Assembly (NCBI GenBank): GCA_030604885.1
Contig: JAUVUZ010000012.1
Coordinates: 1 to 64,000, forward strand
From: Alphaproteobacteria bacterium
GTDB lineage: Bacteria > Pseudomonadota > Alphaproteobacteria > Rhodospirillales > Rhodospirillaceae
Reading direction: 5' to 3'
DNA length: 64,000 nucleotides
The notes under the pieces are model-generated. The model was not told the origin of the DNA. It made no database searches and saw nothing but the letters and a program-made list of their open reading frames with translations. Below are positions 42,390 to 53,427 of the stretch, one piece after another. Position 1 is the first letter of the stretch. Every line of letters starts with the position of its first letter. The translations under genes and the position numbers were made by a program.

Positions 42390-43430
42390 ATGAGACAACG
42401 GCTGTTGGGACTGTGTGTGATGGTCGGCGCGGCGGTGGGCCTGGCGTCGGCGGCGGGGGCGGCGGACAAGCCGATCTCCGGCAACCTGCGAATCGTCATC
42501 GGCTCGAGCGCCACCAGCGGCGACACCTACCAGAACGCGGCGATCATCGCCGACGAGCTGTCGCGGCACCTCGACATCAACGCCAAGGTGGACGCGGTGG
42601 GCGTGTCGGCGGCGTTCCAGGCGGTGGGCCGCGCCAAGGACGGCAGCACGGTGATGTTCTTCCACGATCAGTCCTACCTCGGCCATCTCCTCGGCCTGAA
42701 GGGCTACCAGGACCTGTTCGCCGACTACACCGTCGGCCCGACGGTGTCGATCAACCCCGGCGACGCCTTCGTCGGCGCCAAGGATTCCAAGTACAAGACC
42801 ATCGAGGACGTGATCCAGGGCGCCGCCAAGGGCGAGCGGGTGCGGGTGGCGATCCAGCCGGGCGGGGTGTCCGAGGTCTATTACGGCGCGCTCGCCAACG
42901 CCATCAAGGTCCGCTACCCCGGCAAGGAGGGCAACCTCGTCACCGTCAAGACCGGCTCCCAGGGCGACAAGAACCAGCTGCTGTTCGACCGCCAGGCGGA
43001 GGTGATCCACGGCTCGGTGCAGGCCAACGAGCAGTACACCCGCCTGCCCGCCGAGGACCAGAAGGCGATGCGCTTCTACTGGCTGCCCGCGCGCCAGCAG
43101 ACCATCGCCCAGGCCAACCCGGAAGGCATGGGCGCCACCAGCCGCGAGGAACTGCTGAAGTTCACCTCGCCCAACGTCCACGTCACCCTCGACGGCAAGC
43201 AGGACTTCACCTTCGATAAGGAATTCTTCTTCATCTACAACAAGGACATGGATCCGAAGATCGTCGCCTATCTCGACAAGGCGCTGGCGGAGATCTTCGC
43301 CAAGGGCGAGGTGCAGGCCAAGCTCAAGCAGTCGTTCTTCATTCCCAACTTCCTCCCCTCCAAGGAGGCGCAAGCGTATCTGAAGGCCAAGGCCGCGCAG
43401 TCGAAGCAACTGATCGACGCGACCCGCTGA
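42390..43430 (+). CDS. Tripartite tricarboxylate transporter substrate-binding protein (TctC-like)
   Basis: Signal peptide; periplasmic binding protein sequence; followed by TctB/TctA-like genes. Confidence 0.85.
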   Translation: MRQRLLGLCVMVGAAVGLASAAGAADKPISGNLRIVIGSSATSGDTYQNAAIIADELSRHLDINAKVDAVGVSAAFQAVGRAKDGSTVMFFHDQSYLGHLLGLKGYQDLFADYTVGPTVSINPGDAFVGAKDSKYKTIEDVIQGAAKGERVRVAIQPGGVSEVYYGALANAIKVRYPGKEGNLVTVKTGSQGDKNQLLFDRQAEVIHGSVQANEQYTRLPAEDQKAMRFYWLPARQQTIAQANPEGMGATSREELLKFTSPNVHVTLDGKQDFTFDKEFFFIYNKDMDPKIVAYLDKALAEIFAKGEVQAKLKQSFFIPNFLPSKEAQAYLKAKAAQSKQLIDATR

Positions 43431-43440
43431 CGCCGCCGCC

Positions 43441-43468
43441 CGCCGCCCCGCGCTCCGGCGGGGCGGCG
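43441..43468 (+). other. Intercistronic GC hairpin between tctC and tctB
   Basis: CGCCGCCCCGC-GCTCCG-GCGGGGCGGCG, perfect 11 bp stem, no T tract. Confidence 0.65.
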
Positions 43469-43491
43469 GCGCGCATCCCGAGGAGCCGCCC

Positions 43492-43920
43492 ATGGACGTC
43501 CTGCGCATCACCATCGACTTCGACCAGTCGCACCTGTTCTTTCCGCGCATCGTCGGCTGGGTGCTGGCGGCGCTGCTGGCGATCGCCCTGGTGGCGCGGC
43601 GGCGGGAGATCGCCTGCGCCCTGGGCGGCGTCCGCGCCGCCTGCGGCGAGGCCCGGCGCAGCTTCGACTTCCTGCGCTTCGGCGGCACCGTGGCGCTGCT
43701 CGTGGCCTACGCGGTGGCGATGGACCGGCTCTCCGACGTCTGGCCCAACACCGGCCTCAGCTTCCTGGTGTGCTCGGTGGCGTTCATGGCGGCGCTCTCG
43801 ACGCTCTATCTGCGCGAGCGCACGCCCAAGGCGCTCGCCCTGGCGGCGCTGCTGGCGGCGGGCGGGCCGCTGGTGGTGTGGTACGCCCTCGCCCGCCTGT
43901 TCCACCTGACCCTGCCGTGA
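43492..43920 (+). CDS. Tripartite tricarboxylate transporter small membrane subunit (TctB-like)
   Basis: 142 aa with four hydrophobic segments; LAVAFMAAL-type tail; between tctC and tctA. Confidence 0.8.
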   Translation: MDVLRITIDFDQSHLFFPRIVGWVLAALLAIALVARRREIACALGGVRAACGEARRSFDFLRFGGTVALLVAYAVAMDRLSDVWPNTGLSFLVCSVAFMAALSTLYLRERTPKALALAALLAAGGPLVVWYALARLFHLTLP

Positions 43921-43930
43921 GGAGCGCGCC

Positions 43931-45427
43931 ATGGACCTGCTCGTCTCGGTGACGCCGCTGATGGTCGCCCTGGTGGCGGTGGGGGTGACGATCGGCATCG
44001 TGTTCGGCGCGATCCCCGGCATGACCGCCACCATGGCGGTGGCGGTGTGCCTGCCGATGACCTACGGCCTCGACCTCGACACCAGCCTCGCGCTGCTGCT
44101 GGGGCTTTACGTCGGCGGTATTTCGGGCGGGCTGGTGCCCGCGATCCTCATCAACATCCCCGGCACGCCGTCGTCGATCACCACCACCTTCGACGGCCAC
44201 CCGATGGCGAAGCGGGGCGAGGGCGAGCGCGCCCTCAAGATCGGCATCGTCGCGTCGCTGTGCGGCGGGCTGTTCTCGGCGGTGGTGCTGTTCTTCTTCG
44301 CCCCGGCGCTGGCCGATCTCGCGATCAAGTTCTCCTACGTCGAGAAGTTCCTGATCATCCTGTTCGCCCTCACCATCATCGCCTCGCTCTCGAAGCGGCT
44401 GATCAACGGCGCGGTGTCGGGGGTGCTCGGCATCTGGCTCAGCCTCGTCGGCACCTACGACCTCAACACCGGCGGCAACGGCGACATCCGCCTGGTTCCG
44501 GGTTTTCTCGAGGACTGGCTGGTCAACGGCTTCTCGCTGCTGCCGGTGCTGATCGGGCTGTTCGGCCTCACGGTGATTCTGGAGGAGGCGGCCAAGGGCG
44601 TGCCGCCCGAGCCGGTGGCGAGCTTCAAGCTGGGCGGCGGCACGCCGTTCCGGTTTTCGGTGTTCCGCGGCCACGCGGGCACGGTGACGCGCGCCTCGGC
44701 GATCGGCACCTTCGTCGGGCTGCTGCCGGGGATCGGCGGCTCGGCGGCGTCGGTGCTCGCCTACGTGCAGCAGAAGAACCTCTCGAAGCACCCGGAGCGC
44801 CTCGGCACCGGCGAGCCGGAAGGGGTGATGGCCTCCGAGGCCGCCAACAACGGCCTCACCGGCGGCGCGCTGATTCCGCTGGTGTCCCTCGGCATTCCCG
44901 GGGATTCCACCACCGCGGTGATGATCGGCGCCTTCACCCTCCAGGGGCTGCAGCTGGGGCCGCTGTTCATCGGCGAACACCTGGAGGCGTGGCACACCAT
45001 CATGTTCAACCTGGTGCTCGCCAACCTGGTGATGTTCGCGGTGATGTTCTTCGCGATCCGCTGGGTGGTGAAGGTGATCCAGGTGCCGAAGTACCTGCTC
45101 TACCCAACGATCCTGATGATGTGCGCGGTGGGCGCGTTCTCCGCCAACTCGGGCATCATGTTCGACGTCTGGACGTTCTTCCTGTTCGGGCTGTTCGGCT
45201 ATTTCGGCCACAAGGTGGGCCTCGAGTCCGCGCCGTTCATCATCGGCTTCATCCTCGGCAAGGATGCCGAGGTGTACTTCGTCAAAAGCCTGGAGTCCTA
45301 TGGCTCGCTCTCGATCTTCTTCACCAAGAGTCCGATCGCGGTGGGGCTGTGGGTGCTGATCGCCCTGTCGCTGGGCTACGCCTTCTACCAGGCGTGGCGC
45401 AACCTCGGGCGGGAGGCCGCGTCGTGA
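43931..45427 (+). CDS. Tripartite tricarboxylate transporter large permease (TctA-like)
   Basis: [85 protein letters not shown]. Confidence 0.95.
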   Translation: MDLLVSVTPLMVALVAVGVTIGIVFGAIPGMTATMAVAVCLPMTYGLDLDTSLALLLGLYVGGISGGLVPAILINIPGTPSSITTTFDGHPMAKRGEGERALKIGIVASLCGGLFSAVVLFFFAPALADLAIKFSYVEKFLIILFALTIIASLSKRLINGAVSGVLGIWLSLVGTYDLNTGGNGDIRLVPGFLEDWLVNGFSLLPVLIGLFGLTVILEEAAKGVPPEPVASFKLGGGTPFRFSVFRGHAGTVTRASAIGTFVGLLPGIGGSAASVLAYVQQKNLSKHPERLGTGEPEGVMASEAANNGLTGGALIPLVSLGIPGDSTTAVMIGAFTLQGLQLGPLFIGEHLEAWHTIMFNLVLANLVMFAVMFFAIRWVVKVIQVPKYLLYPTILMMCAVGAFSANSGIMFDVWTFFLFGLFGYFGHKVGLESAPFIIGFILGKDAEVYFVKSLESYGSLSIFFTKSPIAVGLWVLIALSLGYAFYQAWRNLGREAAS

Positions 45428-46944
45428 GCGCGGTGGCGGCGGTGGTGGTGCACCCGGCGGACACCGTGGCGGTGGTGGTGGCCTCGGTGGGCGGCCGCGC
45501 CGGGCAGACCCTGGCGGACGGTACGGCGCTGCGGGAGAACGTGCCCCTCGGCCACAAGGTGGCGCTGAGGGATCTGGCCGAGGGCGACCCGATCGTGCGC
45601 TACGGCGAGGTGATCGGCCGCGCGGCGGCGGCGATCCCGCGCGGCGCCTGGATTTCCGAGGCGCTGGTGCGGATGCCGCCCGCGCCCGACCTCGCCGCGA
45701 TGCCGCGCACCCGGCGACCCCCGCCGCCGATGGAGCCGCTGCCGGGCCAGACCTTCGAGGGCTTCCGCAACCCGGACGGCTCGGTGGGGGTGAAGAACGT
45801 GCTGGCGATCTCGATCTCGGTGCAGTGCGTCGCCGGGGTGGCGGCCCACGTGGTCGAGCGGGTGAAGCGCGAACTCCTGCCCCGCTTTCCCCACGTGGAC
45901 GACGTGGTGGCGCTCGATCACGCCTACGGCTGCGGCGTCGCCATCGACGCGCCGGACGCGCAGGTGCCGATCCGCACCCTGCGCAACCTCGCGCGCAACC
46001 CCAACTTCGGCGGCGAGACCCTGATCCTCGGCCTCGGGTGCGAGAAGCTGTTGCCCGAGCGCCTGAAGGACGGCGACGCCACGGCCGACATCGTGCGCCT
46101 CCAGGACGACGCCTTCGACGGCTTCGAGGCGATGGTGCAGGGGGTGATCGCCGCCGCCCTGCCGCGCCTCGAACGCCTGAACGCCCGCCGCCGCGAAACC
46201 TGCCCGGTGTCCGACCTGGTGGTGGGGGTGCAGTGCGGCGGCTCCGACGCGCTCTCGGGCCTCACCGCCAACCCGGCGGTGGGCTTCGCCGCCGACCTGA
46301 TCGTGCGGGCGGGCGGCTCGGTGATGTTCTCCGAGGTCACCGAGGTGCGCGACGCCATCCACCTGCTGGTGGAGCGCGCCGCCTCCGACGAGGTGGCCGA
46401 GGCGCTGATCCGCGAAATGGCGTGGTACGACGCCTACCTCGCGCGCGGCGGCGCCGACCGCTCCGCCAACACCACGCCGGGCAACAAGTCGGGCGGCCTC
46501 GCCAACATCGTCGAAAAGGCGCTGGGGTCGGTGGTGAAGTCGGGCAGCGCGCCGATCGTCGACGTCCTCGCCCCCGGCGAGCGCATCCGCACAAAGGGGA
46601 TGATCTTCGCCGCCACCCCGGCCTCCGACTTCATCTGCGGCACCCAGCAGCTCGCCTCGGGCATCGCTCTGCAGGTGTTCACCACCGGGCGCGGCACGCC
46701 CTACGGCCTCGCCGCCGCGCCGGTGGTCAAGGTGGCCACCAACTCCACCCTCGCCACTCGCTGGCGCGACCTCGTGGACCTCGACGCCGGGCGCATCGCC
46801 ACCGGCGAGGCGAGCCTCGCCGAGGTGGGGTGGGAGCTGTACCGCCTGATCCTCGACGTCGCCAGCGGTCGCAAGACCGTGGCGGCGGACCGCCTCGGCC
46901 TCCACAATGGGCTGGCGCTGTTCAACCCCGGCCCGGTAACATAA
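45424..46944 (+). CDS. garD: Galactarate dehydratase / UxaA-family hydrolyase
   Basis: [91 protein letters not shown] start overlapping tctA stop. Confidence 0.88.
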   Translation: MSAVAAVVVHPADTVAVVVASVGGRAGQTLADGTALRENVPLGHKVALRDLAEGDPIVRYGEVIGRAAAAIPRGAWISEALVRMPPAPDLAAMPRTRRPPPPMEPLPGQTFEGFRNPDGSVGVKNVLAISISVQCVAGVAAHVVERVKRELLPRFPHVDDVVALDHAYGCGVAIDAPDAQVPIRTLRNLARNPNFGGETLILGLGCEKLLPERLKDGDATADIVRLQDDAFDGFEAMVQGVIAAALPRLERLNARRRETCPVSDLVVGVQCGGSDALSGLTANPAVGFAADLIVRAGGSVMFSEVTEVRDAIHLLVERAASDEVAEALIREMAWYDAYLARGGADRSANTTPGNKSGGLANIVEKALGSVVKSGSAPIVDVLAPGERIRTKGMIFAATPASDFICGTQQLASGIALQVFTTGRGTPYGLAAAPVVKVATNSTLATRWRDLVDLDAGRIATGEASLAEVGWELYRLILDVASGRKTVAADRLGLHNGLALFNPGPVT

Positions 46945-46962
46945 CCGCCGGAGGTTCGAAGC

Positions 46963-48003
46963 ATGGACGAGGTGCGGCGGGGCAGGCGCAAGGCGGCGCG
47001 GGCGCGGCGGCCGAGCGCGGCGGTGACGCTCGAAAGCGTGGCCGAGCGCGCGGGCGTGGCCCCGGCGACGGTGTCGCGCGCCCTCAACCACCCCCACAAG
47101 GTGGCCGCCGAAACCCTGGCGCGGGTCAACGCCGCCATCGCCCAGACCGGGTATCTCCCCAACCTCCTGGCCGGGGGGCTGGCGTCCAGCCGCAGCCGCC
47201 TGTTCGCGGCGATCGTGCCGTCCATCGCCAACCTCGTCTACGCCGAGACGATCCAGAGCTTCACCCGCCGGGTGCGCGAAAAGGGCTATCAGGTGCTGCT
47301 GGGCGAATCCGGCTACGACCTCCGCACCGAGGAGGACGTGGTGACGGCGGTGCTGGGCCGCCGCCCGGACGCGATCTTCCTGATCGGCATCAACCACGCG
47401 CTGGACTGCCGCCGCAAGCTGCTGGCGGCGAAGATCCCGATCGTCGAAACCTGGGACATCACGCCGACGCCGCTCGACGTGGTGGTGGGGTACGACCACG
47501 ACAAGGTGGGGCAGGCGGTGGCCGAATACCTCACCGGCCGGGGGCACGCCGCGTTCGCCTGCGTCGCCGCGTCGGACGCCCGCGCCTTGAAGCGCCAGGC
47601 GGCGTTCGCGGCGGAGGTGGAGCGCCGGGGCGGCGGCGCGGTGCTGCTGGAAACCACGCTGCCCGGTTCCTCCCTCGAATGGGGGCGGCAGCGCATGGCG
47701 TCGCTGGTGGAGCGGGGGTTCGTGCGGGGCGCGGTGTTCTGCTCTTCCGACATGCTCGGCCTCGGGGTGATGATCGAGGCTCAGGCGCGCGGCCTGCGGG
47801 TGCCCGAGGACGTGGCGGTGGTCGGCTTCGGCGATCTCGATTTCGCCGCCCACACCCACCCGGCGATGACCACGGTGAAGATCGATCGCACCCTGATGGG
47901 CGCCACCGCCGCCGACGCGCTGCTCGCCCGCGTCGTCGACCAGCCCTGGCCCGACGCGGTGGTGGACCTCGGCTTTTCCGTGGTGGTGCGCGCTTCCGCC
48001 TGA
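46963..48003 (+). CDS. LacI-family transcriptional regulator
   Basis: VTLESVAERAGVAPATVSRALNHPHKVAAETLARVNAAIAQTGYLPN; periplasmic-binding-like C-terminus. Confidence 0.95.
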   Translation: MDEVRRGRRKAARARRPSAAVTLESVAERAGVAPATVSRALNHPHKVAAETLARVNAAIAQTGYLPNLLAGGLASSRSRLFAAIVPSIANLVYAETIQSFTRRVREKGYQVLLGESGYDLRTEEDVVTAVLGRRPDAIFLIGINHALDCRRKLLAAKIPIVETWDITPTPLDVVVGYDHDKVGQAVAEYLTGRGHAAFACVAASDARALKRQAAFAAEVERRGGGAVLLETTLPGSSLEWGRQRMASLVERGFVRGAVFCSSDMLGLGVMIEAQARGLRVPEDVAVVGFGDLDFAAHTHPAMTTVKIDRTLMGATAADALLARVVDQPWPDAVVDLGFSVVVRASA

Positions 48004-48121
48004 CCGCTTCCCGGCTGAAATTCGCCGCCCGGTTTCTCCGCCCGGGCGGGAACCCTTGCGCGCCCGGGGAGTTTTTCTCCCGAACGCTCGGGCAAGCTTG
48101 GACACAAGAGGAGCAATTGCG

Positions 48122-48376
48122 ATGACGGACTTGAAGCGAACCACGATGATCGTCGGTGTCGCCGCCGCTCTCGCCTTCGGGTTGTCGGCGTGCGGCGAGA
48201 CCACGGGCGACCGCGCGGCCTCCGGCGCCGCCCTCGGCGGCGCGGCGGGCCTCGGCGTCGGCGCGCTGACCGGCTCGCCGGTGACCGGCGCGGCGATCGG
48301 CGCGGTCGGCGGCGGCGCCGCCGGCGCGCTCACCGACAAGGATCAGATCGACCTCGGCAAGCCGGTCTGGCGCTGA
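48122..48376 (+). CDS. Small Gly-rich lipoprotein (glycine-zipper type)
   Basis: N-terminal signal with lipobox-like LSACGE; GAALGGAAGLGVGALTGSPVTGAAIGAVGGGAAGALTD. Confidence 0.65.
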   Translation: MTDLKRTTMIVGVAAALAFGLSACGETTGDRAASGAALGGAAGLGVGALTGSPVTGAAIGAVGGGAAGALTDKDQIDLGKPVWR

Positions 48377-48385
48377 TCCCCCAAT

Positions 48386-48414
48386 GCCGGCCGCGCCTTT
48401 CCGGCGCGGCCGGC
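48386..48414 (+). terminator. GC-rich hairpin downstream of the lipoprotein gene
   Basis: GCCGGCCGCGCC-TTTCC-GGCGCGGCCGGC, perfect 12 bp stem; no T tract. Confidence 0.5.
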
Positions 48415-48425
48415 GGACCTCCCCC

Positions 48426-49337
48426 ATGGGCGGCGACATCCGCATCGGCATTTCCGGCTGGACCTACCGCCCCTGGCGCGGCCGCTTCTACCCCGACGGG
48501 CTGATCCAGAAGCGCGAGCTGGAGTACGCGGCCCAACGTTTCCGCAGCATCGAAGTCAACGGCACCTTCTACGGCCTGCAACGCCCCGCCGCGTTCGCCG
48601 ATTGGCGGGCGCGCACGCCCGAGGATTTCGTATTCGCGATCAAGGGGTCGCGCTACGTCACCCACGTCCGCCGCCTCAAGGCGGTGGAAACCCCGCTCGC
48701 CAACTTCCTCGCCAGCGGCCTGCTCGCCCTCGGGCCGAAGCTCGGGCCGATCCTCTGGCAGTTTCCGCCCAACATGGGATTCGAGCGCGACCGCTTCGCG
48801 CCGTTCCTCGATCTCCTCCCCGCCGACACCGACGCCCTGGCGAAGCTCGCCAAGCGCCACGACGCGCGCATGAACGGCCGCAGCGTCCTCACTCCGGAAG
48901 CCCGGCGCCCGGTGCGCCACGCGGTGGAAATCCGCCACGAGAGCTTCCGCGATCCGGCGTTCGTGGAGCTGCTGCGGGAGCGCGGCATCGCCCTGGTGTG
49001 TGCCGACACCGTCGACTGGCCGCGGTTGATGGACCTCACCGCCGATTTCGTCTACTGCCGCCTGCACGGCTCGGAGGTGCTCTACGCCTCGGGCTACGAC
49101 GACGGCGCGCTCGACGCGTGGGCGCGCCGCGTCGCCGCCTGGGCCGGGGGCGGGGAACCGGCCGACGCCGAGCGCGTCGGCGGCCCGGGGCCGAAGCGCA
49201 AGGCGCGCGACGTGTTCGTCTATTTCGACAACGACGCCAAGGTGCGCGCCCCGGCGGACGCCGACGGCCTCGCCCGCCGCCTCGGCGTCGCCGCGCCGCC
49301 GTTCGACCCGGCGCCGCTGATGCGGCGGGAGCGTTAG
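48426..49337 (+). CDS. DUF72 domain protein (YecE-like)
   Basis: IRIGISGWTYRPWRGRFYP...EVNGTFYGLQ...FAIKGSRYVTHVRRLK...YCRLHG...VFVYFDNDAK. Confidence 0.9.
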   Translation: MGGDIRIGISGWTYRPWRGRFYPDGLIQKRELEYAAQRFRSIEVNGTFYGLQRPAAFADWRARTPEDFVFAIKGSRYVTHVRRLKAVETPLANFLASGLLALGPKLGPILWQFPPNMGFERDRFAPFLDLLPADTDALAKLAKRHDARMNGRSVLTPEARRPVRHAVEIRHESFRDPAFVELLRERGIALVCADTVDWPRLMDLTADFVYCRLHGSEVLYASGYDDGALDAWARRVAAWAGGGEPADAERVGGPGPKRKARDVFVYFDNDAKVRAPADADGLARRLGVAAPPFDPAPLMRRER

Positions 49338-49394
49338 GGAACCGGGGCGCCCGTCGCCGCGTTTATTCCGATGGTCGGCTTGCAGGAGGACCCC

Positions 49395-49589
49395 ATGACA
49401 CGCTCCCCCATGCCCATGTCCCACGCCCTTCAGGGCGTCGATTTCCCCGCCGGACGCGACGATCTGGTGCGCCACGCCCGTTCCCAGGGCGCCGCGGCGG
49501 CGGTGATCGCGGTGCTCGAACGCCTGCCCGAGGAGAAATACGAAAACCTCGCCGAGGTGATGAGCGGCGTCGTCGAGGCCCGGCACTAG
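49395..49589 (+). CDS. DUF2795-like small protein
   Basis: 64 aa: LQGVDFPAGRDDLVRHARSQGAAAAVIAVLERLPEEKYENLAEVMSGV. Confidence 0.75.
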   Translation: MTRSPMPMSHALQGVDFPAGRDDLVRHARSQGAAAAVIAVLERLPEEKYENLAEVMSGVVEARH

Positions 49590-51178
49590 GCGCGGCCGAG
49601 GCGCGCCAGCAGCGCCACCGGCAGGCAGCCGATGGCGACGATGGCGAGCGCCGCGATCGCGCCGTCCTCGTAGGTGCCGCGCGCCGCCTCGCCGTACAGG
49701 TGGGTGGCGAGGGTCTCGAAGTTGAGCGGCCGCAGCAGCAGGGTGGCGGGCAGCTCTTTGGCGCAATCCACGAACGCCAGCAGCCCGGCGGCGGCCAGCG
49801 CCGGGCGCGCCAGCGGCAGGTGGACCCGCCGCAGCACCCCGCCGGGCGCCTGCCCCAGGGTGCGGGCGGCGGCGTCGAGCGACGCCGGGATGCGCTTCAG
49901 CCCCGCCTCGGTGCCGCCCACGGCGATGGCGAGGAAGCGGGCGGCGTAGGCGTACACCAGCGCCGCCCCCGATCCCAGCAGCGTGAAGCCGAGGGCCGGA
50001 CCGGCGAGGCCGTCGAAGGCGGTCACCGGCACCAGCAGGCCGATCGCCAGCACCGTTCCCGGCACCGCGTAGCCGAGCGCCGCCAGTTGCGGCAGGCGCG
50101 CGCCCCACGGCGTGCGGGCGATCCGCGCGGCGTGGGCGCACAGCACCCCGCCCGCGAGAATCGCCAGCGTCGCCACGGCGGCGACGGTCACGGTGTTGCG
50201 GGCCTCCGCCCACAGGGTCGGCGGCACCCCGGCGTGGGCGAGGCGCACCGCGCTGGCGTGGACGAGATACGACGCCGGTGCGACGAACCCCCGCGCCACC
50301 GGCGCCGCGCAGGCGAGGGTGGCGAGCGCCGCCCTCGGCCCGGTGAGGCGGCGGCGTTCGAGGGTGCGGCGCGCCCGGCCCGCCCCCGCGTAGCCCCGGC
50401 CGCCGCGCCCCAGGCGCTCCAGCGCCACCAGGGCGACCACGAACGTCAGCATCGCCAGGGCGAGCTGCGCCGCGCCCGCCAGATCGGCGCGGTTGACCCA
50501 CGCCGAATAGACCGAAAGGGTGAGGGTGCGCACGCCGAGGAATTCGGAGGCGCCCACGTCGTTGAGGGCCTCCATCAGCGCCAGCGCCGTGCCCACCGCC
50601 ACCGCCGGGCGGGCGAGCGGCAGGGCGACGCGGCGGAACGTCTCCCCCGGCCCGGCGCCGAGGGTGCGGGCGACGTCCAGCAGGTCGGCGGCCTGGGTGA
50701 GGAACATCGCCCGGGTGGTGAGGTAGACGTAAGGATAGAGCACGAACCCCAGCAGCAGCACGCAGCCGGTCATCGAGCGCACGTCGGGCAGGCGGAACTC
50801 GCGCGCGCTTGCGTAGCCCAGCATCGCGCGGATCGCCTCCTGCACCGGGCCGACCGGGTGCAGCAGGTCGAGATAGGCGTAGGCGACGATGTAGGTGGGC
50901 ACCGCCAGCGGCAGCAGCAGCGCCCATTCCAGCCATTTCCGCCCGGGGAAGTCGTAGGCCGCCGCCAGCCAGGCGGTGAGGGTGCCGACCGCCGCCACCA
51001 CCGCCGCCACCCCCGCCAGCAGGATCGCCGTCTCCCGCGCCGCCACCGGCAGCACGTGGGCGGCGAGGTGGCCCCAGATCTCTCCGGCGCCCTGGGCCGC
51101 CGCCGCGCCGAGCGCGGCGATCGGCAGCAGCGCCGCCAGCGCCACCGCCGTCGCCGCCGCGCTCCAGCCGAGGCGCAT
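49586..51178 (-). CDS. Iron(III) ABC transporter permease (FbpB/SfuB type)
   Basis: 530 aa multi-TM with two permease halves; LPLAVPTYIVAYAYLDLLHPVGP; EALNDVGASEFLGVRTLTLSVYSAW. Confidence 0.88.
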   Translation of the reverse strand: MRLGWSAAATAVALAALLPIAALGAAAAQGAGEIWGHLAAHVLPVAARETAILLAGVAAVVAAVGTLTAWLAAAYDFPGRKWLEWALLLPLAVPTYIVAYAYLDLLHPVGPVQEAIRAMLGYASAREFRLPDVRSMTGCVLLLGFVLYPYVYLTTRAMFLTQAADLLDVARTLGAGPGETFRRVALPLARPAVAVGTALALMEALNDVGASEFLGVRTLTLSVYSAWVNRADLAGAAQLALAMLTFVVALVALERLGRGGRGYAGAGRARRTLERRRLTGPRAALATLACAAPVARGFVAPASYLVHASAVRLAHAGVPPTLWAEARNTVTVAAVATLAILAGGVLCAHAARIARTPWGARLPQLAALGYAVPGTVLAIGLLVPVTAFDGLAGPALGFTLLGSGAALVYAYAARFLAIAVGGTEAGLKRIPASLDAAARTLGQAPGGVLRRVHLPLARPALAAAGLLAFVDCAKELPATLLLRPLNFETLATHLYGEAARGTYEDGAIAALAIVAIGCLPVALLARLGRA

Positions 51179-52191
51179 CAGTCGTCGAAGCCGACGCGTT
51201 CGGCCAGCTGGCTCGCCGCCTTGCGATGGCGGGCGACCGCGACGAGGTCGAGGGTGTCGGGCTTGAGATCGCCGTATTCGGCGATCAGCGGGTCGACGGC
51301 GGCGCCCGCCACCACCGGGTATTCATAGTTGGCGCGGGCGTAGATCGCCTGCGCCTCTGGGGAGACGAGGAACTCCAGCAGCTTCACCGCCTCGGCGCGG
51401 TGCGGCGCGTGGCGCGCCACTGCCGCGCCCGAGACGTTCACCTGGGTGCCGCCGGAGGCGAAGGTGGGCAGCACCATGCGGATCGCGTCGGCCCACTTCT
51501 GCTGGTCCGGCCCGCCCTTGCCGCTGCGCATCAGGCCGACGTAGTAGGAGTTGCCGACGCCGATGCGGCAGATTCCGGCCATGATGTCGCGGGCGACGTC
51601 GCGGTCGCCGCCGCCCGCGCGGCGGGCGAGGTTGGCCTTCACCCCCTTGAGCCAGGTTTCCGCCGCCGCCTCGCCGTGGTGGGCGATGTAGGCGGCGATC
51701 AGCGACACGTTGTAGGGGTGCTGGCCCGCGCGGATGCAGATCTGCCCCTTCCACTTCGGGTCGGCCAACTCCTCGTAGGTGATCGCGGTAAGCCCCAGGT
51801 CCTTGTCGGCGTAGACGGTGCGGGCGCGGAGCGAAAGGGCGTGCCACGCGCCGTCGGCCGCGCGCAGGTTGGCGGGAATTGCCGCCTCCAGCACCGGCGA
51901 GGTGGCGGGCTGGGTGAGGCCCCGGTCGGCGATGTCGACGAGGTTGCCGATGTCCACCGTCATCAGCAGGTCGGCGGGGGAGGACGCGCCCTCGGCGGCG
52001 ACGCGCTCCAGCAGGCCGTCCTTGAGGAAGATGGTGTTGACCACCACGCCCGAGGATTCGGTGAAGGCGTCGAGCAGCGGCCGGATCAGCCCGGGTTCGC
52101 GGGTGGTGTAGAGGTTCACCTCCGCCGCCGTGGCGGGCAGGGGCGCGAGGGCGAGGGCGGCGGCGAGGGCGAAACGCGTGGGGGCGGGCAT
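51178..52191 (-). CDS. Iron(III) ABC transporter substrate-binding protein
   Basis: [42 protein letters not shown]...[16 protein letters not shown]. Confidence 0.9.
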   Translation of the reverse strand: MPAPTRFALAAALALAPLPATAAEVNLYTTREPGLIRPLLDAFTESSGVVVNTIFLKDGLLERVAAEGASSPADLLMTVDIGNLVDIADRGLTQPATSPVLEAAIPANLRAADGAWHALSLRARTVYADKDLGLTAITYEELADPKWKGQICIRAGQHPYNVSLIAAYIAHHGEAAAETWLKGVKANLARRAGGGDRDVARDIMAGICRIGVGNSYYVGLMRSGKGGPDQQKWADAIRMVLPTFASGGTQVNVSGAAVARHAPHRAEAVKLLEFLVSPEAQAIYARANYEYPVVAGAAVDPLIAEYGDLKPDTLDLVAVARHRKAASQLAERVGFDD

Positions 52192-52218
52192 GGAGTCCTC
52201 CTGATGGCTCTCGGGAAT

Positions 52219-53259
52219 TCAGAACACGAACGCGGCTTCCGGCGGCGCGGCGACCCGCACCAGCGCGCCCGGGGGCGCGGCCTCCCCGGCGGCGGCGCGC
52301 ACGCGCAGCGGCTCGGCGAGGGCGTCGGCGGCGACGCGGATCTGCCGCGCCTCGCCGAGGAAGGATTGCCCCACCACCCGCCCGGCCAGGCCCGGCTCGC
52401 CCTCGCCCACCAGGCGCAGGGCGTGGGGGCGGAGGTAGGCGGTGGCGGCGCCGCCCTCGGCGATGGCGGGGGAGCGGAAGCGCCCGAGCGGGGTTTCCAG
52501 CCAGCCGCCGCGGCAGACGCCGGGGATCTTGTTGCAGGGGCAGAAGAACTCGGCGGCGAAGGCGCACGCCGGGCGGTCGTAGAGATCCGGCCCGGTGCCG
52601 ATCTGGAGAATCCGGCCGCCCGCCATCAGCGCCACCCGGTCGCCCTCGGCCAGGGCCTCCTGCGGGTCGTGGGTGACGATCAGCGCGGCGATGCCGAGGT
52701 CGCGCAGCACCGCCAGGGTTTCCTCGCGCACCCCTTCGCGCAGGCGGCGGTCCAGCGCCGAGAACGGCTCGTCCATCAGCAGCAGGCGCGGCCGGGGCGC
52801 CAGCGCGCGGGCGAGGGCGACGCGCTGCTGCTCGCCGCCCGAGATCTGGTGCGGGTAGCGCCGCGCCAGGGCGGCGATGCCGAGGCGCTCCAGCAGGTCG
52901 GCCACCCGCGCCTCGGCCTCGGCGCGCGGCAGGCGGCGCAGGCCGAAGCCGACGTTCTCGGCGACGCGCAGGTGGGGGAACAGGGCGTGGTCCTGGAACA
53001 TCAGGCCGACGCCGCGCCGCTCCGGCGGCACCTCGACGCCGGGGGCGGCGACGGTTTCGCCGTCGAGGACGATGGACCCGGAGTCGATCGGCACGATCCC
53101 CGCGATCGCCCGCAGCAGCGTGGTCTTGCCGCAGCCCGACTGGCCGACCAGGGCGACGATCTCGCCCCGTGCCACGGCGAGCGACAGGTCGCGCAGCGCG
53201 AGAGTGGCGCCGAAGCGCCGCGACACGCCCGCCACGGAGAGAAAAGGTTCGTCCGCCAT
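52219..53259 (-). CDS. Iron(III) ABC transporter ATP-binding protein
   Basis: VGQSGCGKTTLLRAIAG; ISGGEQQRVALARALAPRPRLLLMDEPFSALD. Confidence 0.92.
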   Translation of the reverse strand: MADEPFLSVAGVSRRFGATLALRDLSLAVARGEIVALVGQSGCGKTTLLRAIAGIVPIDSGSIVLDGETVAAPGVEVPPERRGVGLMFQDHALFPHLRVAENVGFGLRRLPRAEAEARVADLLERLGIAALARRYPHQISGGEQQRVALARALAPRPRLLLMDEPFSALDRRLREGVREETLAVLRDLGIAALIVTHDPQEALAEGDRVALMAGGRILQIGTGPDLYDRPACAFAAEFFCPCNKIPGVCRGGWLETPLGRFRSPAIAEGGAATAYLRPHALRLVGEGEPGLAGRVVGQSFLGEARQIRVAADALAEPLRVRAAAGEAAPPGALVRVAAPPEAAFVF

Positions 53260-53323
53260 CGCCGACTCCCAGGATCGTTGGGGTCTTTCCCTGTAGCAGA
53301 AGCGGAGGGGCGGGACAACGGGA

Positions 53324-53346
53324 ATGCGATTGAATATCAATCGCAT
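53324..53346. promoter_or_regulatory. 23 bp palindromic operator, candidate iron-responsive site
   Basis: ATGCGATTGA-ATA-TCAATCGCAT perfect inverted repeat between the iron ABC operon (-) and gabD (+). Confidence 0.55.
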
Positions 53347-53427
53347 GATCCGGGCTATTGTCTAATTTTTTAAACAGAGGTACCGTTGCGCGGATCGACA
53401 CCCGCTTCCTTGCACGAGGTATGCCGC

